A stretch of DNA of 15,551 nucleotides, from positions 196-15,746 of the forward strand of contig MFRB01000002.1 of the NCBI GenBank assembly GCA_001783255.1, given 5' to 3'. The stretch comes from Candidatus Magasanikbacteria bacterium RIFOXYD12_FULL_33_17. GTDB taxonomy: Bacteria > Patescibacteriota > Patescibacteriia > Magasanikbacterales > UBA922. Positions 12,394 through 15,551 of this stretch are shown one piece after another (within the stretch, counting starts at the first letter, position 1; each line of letters begins with the position of its first letter). Position numbers and translations under genes: made by a program. The notes under the pieces are model-generated. The model had not been told where the DNA came from and made no database searches. It saw only the letters and a list, made by a program, of their open reading frames with translations.

Positions 12394-13536
12394 ATGGTAA
12401 GTAGCACCCAAAATATTTCAAAAAATAATACTCAACCTGTACGTTTTTACAAATTTGTCGCTTTGACTTTTTTGATTATTACAATTGTACTTCTTGGTTC
12501 CATAATTTTTATGTCTTCCAAAAGAGCTGAGATTACTATTATTACTAAGTCTGAACCTGTTGAAGTAAATACTACTGTGGATATTAATCCTGATGCTACA
12601 GATGTTATTGTCCCTGGTTTTGTAACTTCTACTTTTGTTGAGCTTAGCAAAAGTTATAGTCCAAAAGGAAACAAAACTGAAGAAGACTTTGCGACAGGAG
12701 AAGTAACTTTGATAAATGATTCTAGTGCACCACAACCTCTTATTGTAAAAACACGTTTGTTGACCCCAAGTGGTGTTTTATTTCGTTTGAAAGCAGGAAT
12801 AGTTGTCCCAGCCAATGGACAAATAAAAGCTGAGGTATTGGCTGATCAAAAAGGAGAAATTGGAAATATTACTAGCAGTACATTTTCTATCCCTGGTCTT
12901 AATGAAGTCAAACAAAAGTTAGTTTATGCCAAAAGTGATGTTGCTATGACTGGTGGCATAAAAACCATAGGTGTCTTTAGTCAAGAAGATTTGAACAATG
13001 CTGAACAAAGTCTATTATTAGATTTGAAAAAACAAGGTGCTGATTTGTTGTCTGTTACTAATAGTGATAAGAGTGGTTTGTTTGATGTCGTTCAATATAC
13101 TTTTGATAATGATGGTAAACTTGGTGAAGAAACTAGCTCTTTCAATTTGAAGGGTAAGGCGACTGTTGTTGGTGTATTTTATGATAGTGAAAAATTGAAA
13201 AATTATACTAAAGATATGTTGGAAAAACATATTGTAGATAATAGTGAGGTTTTGCAATCAGCTAGTGAGGAACCCACTGTTGTTTTGAGTCAATACAATT
13301 TTCAAAATAGTACAGCCAAATTGACAGTTACTAATTCAGGTTTGGTAGATTTGGATCCAAATAGTCGTGAATTACAAAAGATTATGTTTTTTGGTAAGAC
13401 AGAAGATGAAGTACGTCGTTATGTAATGTCTTTGAATCATGTGACTGGTATTGAAATGAATTTTCATCCAGCTTGGAATAGAGAAGTTCCACATGTTGCT
13501 AGTAAATTGGATGTTATTTTGAGACAGGTACAATAG
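12394..13536 (+). CDS. Single-pass membrane protein with baseplate-J-like module
   Basis: A 380-aa protein. A short basic N-terminus is followed by one transmembrane helix (about residues 24-44, VALTFLIITIVLLGSIIFMS); the rest is predicted outside the membrane. Residues about 110-175 (GEVTLINDS...LIVKTRLLTPSGVLFRLKAGIVVPANGQIKAEVLADQKGEIGNITSSTFSIPGL) have the pattern of the phage baseplate J/gp47 core: a TR-hTxxGxxF strand, VPAxG, V.A...GExGN, and IPGL. Such proteins recur in CPR genomes under the J-like label, with unknown role; a phage or contractile tail is not implied because no other tail genes are here. The C-terminal half is beta/alpha mixed, and I do not recognise it. Codon use is like that of its neighbours, so it is probably native. 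No good promoter is evident beyond a TATAAT at 12373. Confidence 0.65.
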   Translation: MVSSTQNISKNNTQPVRFYKFVALTFLIITIVLLGSIIFMSSKRAEITIITKSEPVEVNTTVDINPDATDVIVPGFVTSTFVELSKSYSPKGNKTEEDFATGEVTLINDSSAPQPLIVKTRLLTPSGVLFRLKAGIVVPANGQIKAEVLADQKGEIGNITSSTFSIPGLNEVKQKLVYAKSDVAMTGGIKTIGVFSQEDLNNAEQSLLLDLKKQGADLLSVTNSDKSGLFDVVQYTFDNDGKLGEETSSFNLKGKATVVGVFYDSEKLKNYTKDMLEKHIVDNSEVLQSASEEPTVVLSQYNFQNSTAKLTVTNSGLVDLDPNSRELQKIMFFGKTEDEVRRYVMSLNHVTGIEMNFHPAWNREVPHVASKLDVILRQVQ

Positions 13537-13550
13537 TTTTTAGATAAAAT

Positions 13551-13579
13551 TTGACAAGATTATATAAATAAGTTAAGCT
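13551..13579 (+). promoter_or_regulatory. Probable promoter of the thrS T-box transcript
   Basis: A perfect TTGACA stands at 13551-13556, 15 nt after the upstream stop. At 17 bp the -10 would be TAAGCT, a poor match; TATATAAAT at 13563 is too close. The position, just before the T-box stem I, makes it the likely start despite the weak -10. Confidence 0.4.
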
Positions 13580-13740
13580 AATAACAGTTGAGTTAGAAAC
13601 AGCCCAGTAGACACTTTGTTCATTAGGGAGAGAAAGCCTTAGACTGCAAGCTTTCTTGGGACACAGACTATATGGTACCACTCTAGCGTGCTTGTGCGAC
13701 AAAAAATAAAAAGTAAAAATTGCGGGTGGAACCGTCCTTT

Positions 13741-13804
13741 GCTTACCTTCGTTAAAAACTCAGGTAAGCTACGGCCGGCAAGCCGTCTTAATTATAGACA
13801 GCTT
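13741..13804 (+). other. Two extra hairpins inside the T-box antiterminator
   Basis: GCTTACCT (13741-13748) pairs perfectly with AGGTAAGC (13762-13769). AAGC-c-GTCT (13780-13788) pairs with AGAC-a-GCTT (13796-13804) with one mismatch. Both lie between the two halves of the antiterminator, which are therefore about 75 nt apart. Confidence 0.7.
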
Positions 13805-13816
13805 GTTGGTCTTAGG

Positions 13817-13864
13817 GCCCCGATATTTGATCATAAATTTTATGGTTAGATATCGGGGCTTTTT
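13817..13864 (+). terminator. Regulated terminator of the T-box
   Basis: GCCCCGATAT and ATATCGGGGC form a perfect 10-bp stem (13817-13826 with 13850-13859), extended inside by ATCATAAA/TTTATGGT and followed by T5. Its 5' strand overlaps the antiterminator, making it conditional. Confidence 0.92.
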
Positions 13865-13869
13865 GTTTA

Positions 13870-13997
13870 ATTTAGGAATTTTAGAATTTTAAATTTTAAC
13901 TTGTCCGCCTTGGGTGGAAACAATGTTCAAATGTTTCAATTTTAAAATTGAAAATTGTTTCGAAATTTAAAATTACTAAATTTAAAATTTTAATTGT
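13870..13997. repeat. A/T-rich palindromic spacer before thrS
   Basis: Between the T-box terminator and the thrS ATG lie roughly inverted arms of AATTTTA-type units (about 13870-13900 and 13960-13990) around a perfect 20-bp self-complementary core at 13934-13953. A G+C-rich insert, TTGTCCGCCTTGGG (13901-13914), is the reverse complement of the insert in palindrome copy A (1680-1694) apart from one G/A change. No Shine-Dalgarno sequence is present. Confidence 0.6.
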
Positions 13998-15551
13998 ATG
14001 TCAGAACAAAATAACTTGGAGAAGATGCGTCACTCTTGTGCGCATGTCGTGGCAGCTGCCATCAAAGAGCTTTACCCAAATGCTAAGTTTGGTGTGGGGC
14101 CAGTAGTTGAAAACGGATTTTTTTATGATGTAGATTTGGACACTACTCTTAGTGACGCTGATTTGAAAAATATTCAAAAAACAGCGCAATCTATCATAAA
14201 TAAAAACATAGCTTTTGAAAGACAAGAAATGCCAATTGATGAGGCTATTAGTCTTTTTGCTAGTATGAATCAAGACTACAAAGTATCACTCTTAAAAGAT
14301 TTGAAAGAACGTGGTACAACCAAAATGTCTGAAGAAGAATTGCAAGATGTGGGTGGTTCTATAGAAAATGTTTCAATTTATAAGACTGGAAATTTTACAG
14401 ATCTTTGTCGTGGTCCTCATGTAGAAAGTACTAAAGAAATCGGCGCTTTCAAACTTACTAAAATTGCTGGAGCTTATTGGCGAGGCGATGCTAACAATCC
14501 TCAACTACAACGTGTGTATGGTGTTTGTTTTGAAACCAAAGAACAAATGGTGCAGTATTTTCACATGATGGAAGAAGCAGAAAGACGTGATCATAGAAAA
14601 TTGGGACAAGAATTAGAATTGTTTACTTTTTCAGATTTGGTGGGACCAGGGCTTCCACTTTTTACCGATAGAGGAACTGTCATGCGTCGTGTTTTGGAAG
14701 AGTTTGTTTGGTCACTTATGAAGCCTTTTGGTTATGCTAGAGTTTGGATTCCTCACATTGCCAAGTCTGACTTGTACAAGACTTCTGGACACTGGGACAA
14801 ATTTGCCGATGATATTTTCCATGTTTCTAGTCGTAAGACTGACCAAGAGTTTGTGATGAAACCAATGAATTGTCCTCATCATACTCAGATTTTTGCTAGT
14901 CGTCCTCGTTCTTACAAAGAAATGCCAATTCGTATGAGTGAAGTAACTACAGTTTATAGAGATGAAAATGCTGGACAACTTCAAGGACTTTCTCGTGTGC
15001 GTTCTATTACCCAAGATGATGCTCACGTTTTCTGTCGTCTAGATCAAGTCGAACAAGAAGTAGCTAATATATGGAGTATTATCAAAGATTTTTACAAAGC
15101 TTTTGGTATGCCTTTATCTATTTATTTATCTTTGCGTGATGATGAACACAAAGAAAAATATTTAGGTTCAGACGAAGTCTGGAACTTGGCTGAAGGATCT
15201 TTGCGCAATTTTTTAAAAAAAGAAAATTTAGAATTTGTGGAAGAAAAAGGCGAAGCTGCTTTTTATGGTCCAAAGATTGATTTCCGTGCCAAAGATGCTA
15301 TCGGTCGTTATTGGCAATTAGCTACAGTTCAACTTGATTTCAATTTACCAGAAAGATTTGAGCTTGAATATGTAGATAAGAATAATGAAAAACAAAGACC
15401 TGTGATGCTTCATCGTGCAATTTTGGGTTCAGTTGAAAGATTTATGAGTGTGCTTATCGAGCACTACGCTGGAGCTTTTCCAGTTTGGTTGGCGCCTGTA
15501 CAAGTTCATTTTGTACCAGTTTCTGAAAAACATATTGAAGGTACTCGTGAA
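13998..15551 (+). CDS. thrS: Threonyl-tRNA synthetase, C-terminus beyond the window
   Basis: 518 codons are visible, and the frame is still open at the window end. The protein starts MSEQNNLEKMRHSCAHVV, directly at the editing (SAD) domain, so the N-terminal TGS domain of most ThrRS is absent. Editing-site residues are present: His12, His16, Cys137 and His141 (CRGPH). The class II core follows, with motif 1 near GPGLPLFTDRGTVMRR, motif 2 in YRDENAGQLQGLSRVRSITQDDAH, and motif 3 in LHRAILGSVERFM. The zinc ligands that read threonine are Cys292 (MNCPHH), His343 and His472. The visible part ends at the start of the anticodon-binding domain (APVQVHFVPVSEKH). It charges tRNA-Thr and is controlled by the T-box upstream, which senses the same tRNA. 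Confidence 0.97.
   Translation, partial: MSEQNNLEKMRHSCAHVVAAAIKELYPNAKFGVGPVVENGFFYDVDLDTTLSDADLKNIQKTAQSIINKNIAFERQEMPIDEAISLFASMNQDYKVSLLKDLKERGTTKMSEEELQDVGGSIENVSIYKTGNFTDLCRGPHVESTKEIGAFKLTKIAGAYWRGDANNPQLQRVYGVCFETKEQMVQYFHMMEEAERRDHRKLGQELELFTFSDLVGPGLPLFTDRGTVMRRVLEEFVWSLMKPFGYARVWIPHIAKSDLYKTSGHWDKFADDIFHVSSRKTDQEFVMKPMNCPHHTQIFASRPRSYKEMPIRMSEVTTVYRDENAGQLQGLSRVRSITQDDAHVFCRLDQVEQEVANIWSIIKDFYKAFGMPLSIYLSLRDDEHKEKYLGSDEVWNLAEGSLRNFLKKENLEFVEEKGEAAFYGPKIDFRAKDAIGRYWQLATVQLDFNLPERFELEYVDKNNEKQRPVMLHRAILGSVERFMSVLIEHYAGAFPVWLAPVQVHFVPVSEKHIEGTRE

Larger units (their letters stand above)
13592..13864 (+). promoter_or_regulatory. T-box riboswitch controlling thrS (tRNA-Thr sensing)
   Basis: Stem I is closed by GTTAGA/TCTAGC (13592-13597 with 13682-13687). 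The AGTA of the specifier loop is at 13606-13609, the apical hairpin AGAAAGC/GCTTTCT around 13630-13657, and the specifier ACC (Thr) at 13677-13679, followed by A. The T-box GGTGGAACC is at 13725-13733. The antiterminator forms from CGGG (13723-13726) with CCCG (13819-13822) and GTCCT (13734-13738) with AGGGC (13814-13818), leaving the seven-base bulge TGGAACC that binds the tRNA acceptor end. The terminator at 13817-13864 uses the same bases, so the two folds exclude each other. Uncharged tRNA-Thr should allow thrS transcription. Confidence 0.9.

Noticed and set aside
12394..13536. A phage tail or contractile injection system from the baseplate-J-like module.
   Set aside because: No other tail, sheath, tube or AAA ATPase gene of such systems is in the window, and the protein has an N-terminal membrane anchor.
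14712..15026. Open frame on the minus strand within thrS.
   Set aside because: The plus strand encodes uninterrupted conserved ThrRS, including zinc ligands; the antisense frame has no recognisable domain.
1..15551. Recoded UGA, as in Gracilibacteria and Absconditabacteria.
   Set aside because: TGA ends the Nudix frame where expected and no conserved protein in the window contains in-frame TGA.

Overview
The window looks like a chromosomal segment of an uncultured Candidate Phyla Radiation (Patescibacteria) bacterium, probably of the Parcubacteria side. The reasons are strong A+T bias, compact housekeeping genes (EF-Ts of 216 aa, ThrRS without its N-terminal TGS domain), near absence of Shine-Dalgarno sequences, a type IV pilus ATPase, and a membrane protein carrying a baseplate-J-like module. 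TGA is used as a stop, so the code is the standard bacterial one. The lineage is inferred from composition and gene content, not from a phylogeny.

Layout. Positions 1-1600 are on the minus strand: a cupin protein with its own terminator, then a RhuM-Fic/Doc protein followed 8 nt later by a truncated HAD hydrolase that runs off the window. Positions 1833-3576 are on the plus strand: a strong promoter, a structured leader, rpsB, a palindromic spacer, tsf and a terminator. Positions 3577-5640 form a minus-strand island between tsf and ftsH, with a small membrane protein, an ADP-ribosyltransferase and a Nudix hydrolase. The island genes are separated by folded sites resembling integron attC sites (GTTRRRY cores opposite RYYYAAC), so the island reads as a short cassette array with no integrase in view. 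Positions 5750-9953 are on the plus strand: ftsH with a consensus promoter, a CNNM/DUF21-CBS protein, a terminator and a polytopic membrane protein. From 10000 to the end, all on the plus strand, come the PilB/GspE-type ATPase, an IS200/IS605-type element with a HUH transposase between two hairpins, the baseplate-J-like membrane protein, and thrS (cut by the window end) behind a complete T-box riboswitch.

How it fits together. The plus-strand genes are translation, membrane quality control and surface-pilus functions typical of a minimal cell. The minus-strand genes are accessory: Fic/Doc, ART and Nudix enzymes all act on nucleotides or transfer nucleotide-derived groups to targets, the usual biology of toxins, effectors and defence. 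Regulation visible in the DNA includes the tRNA-Thr-sensing T-box on thrS, a possible S2 leader on rpsB, several intrinsic terminators, and a family of intergenic palindromes built from 8-bp units at three places (after the cupin promoter, between rpsB and tsf, and after ftsH).

The most unusual observations are the attC-like cassette array with extended terminal inverted repeats, the T-box whose antiterminator encloses two extra hairpins, and the 8-bp-period palindromes.
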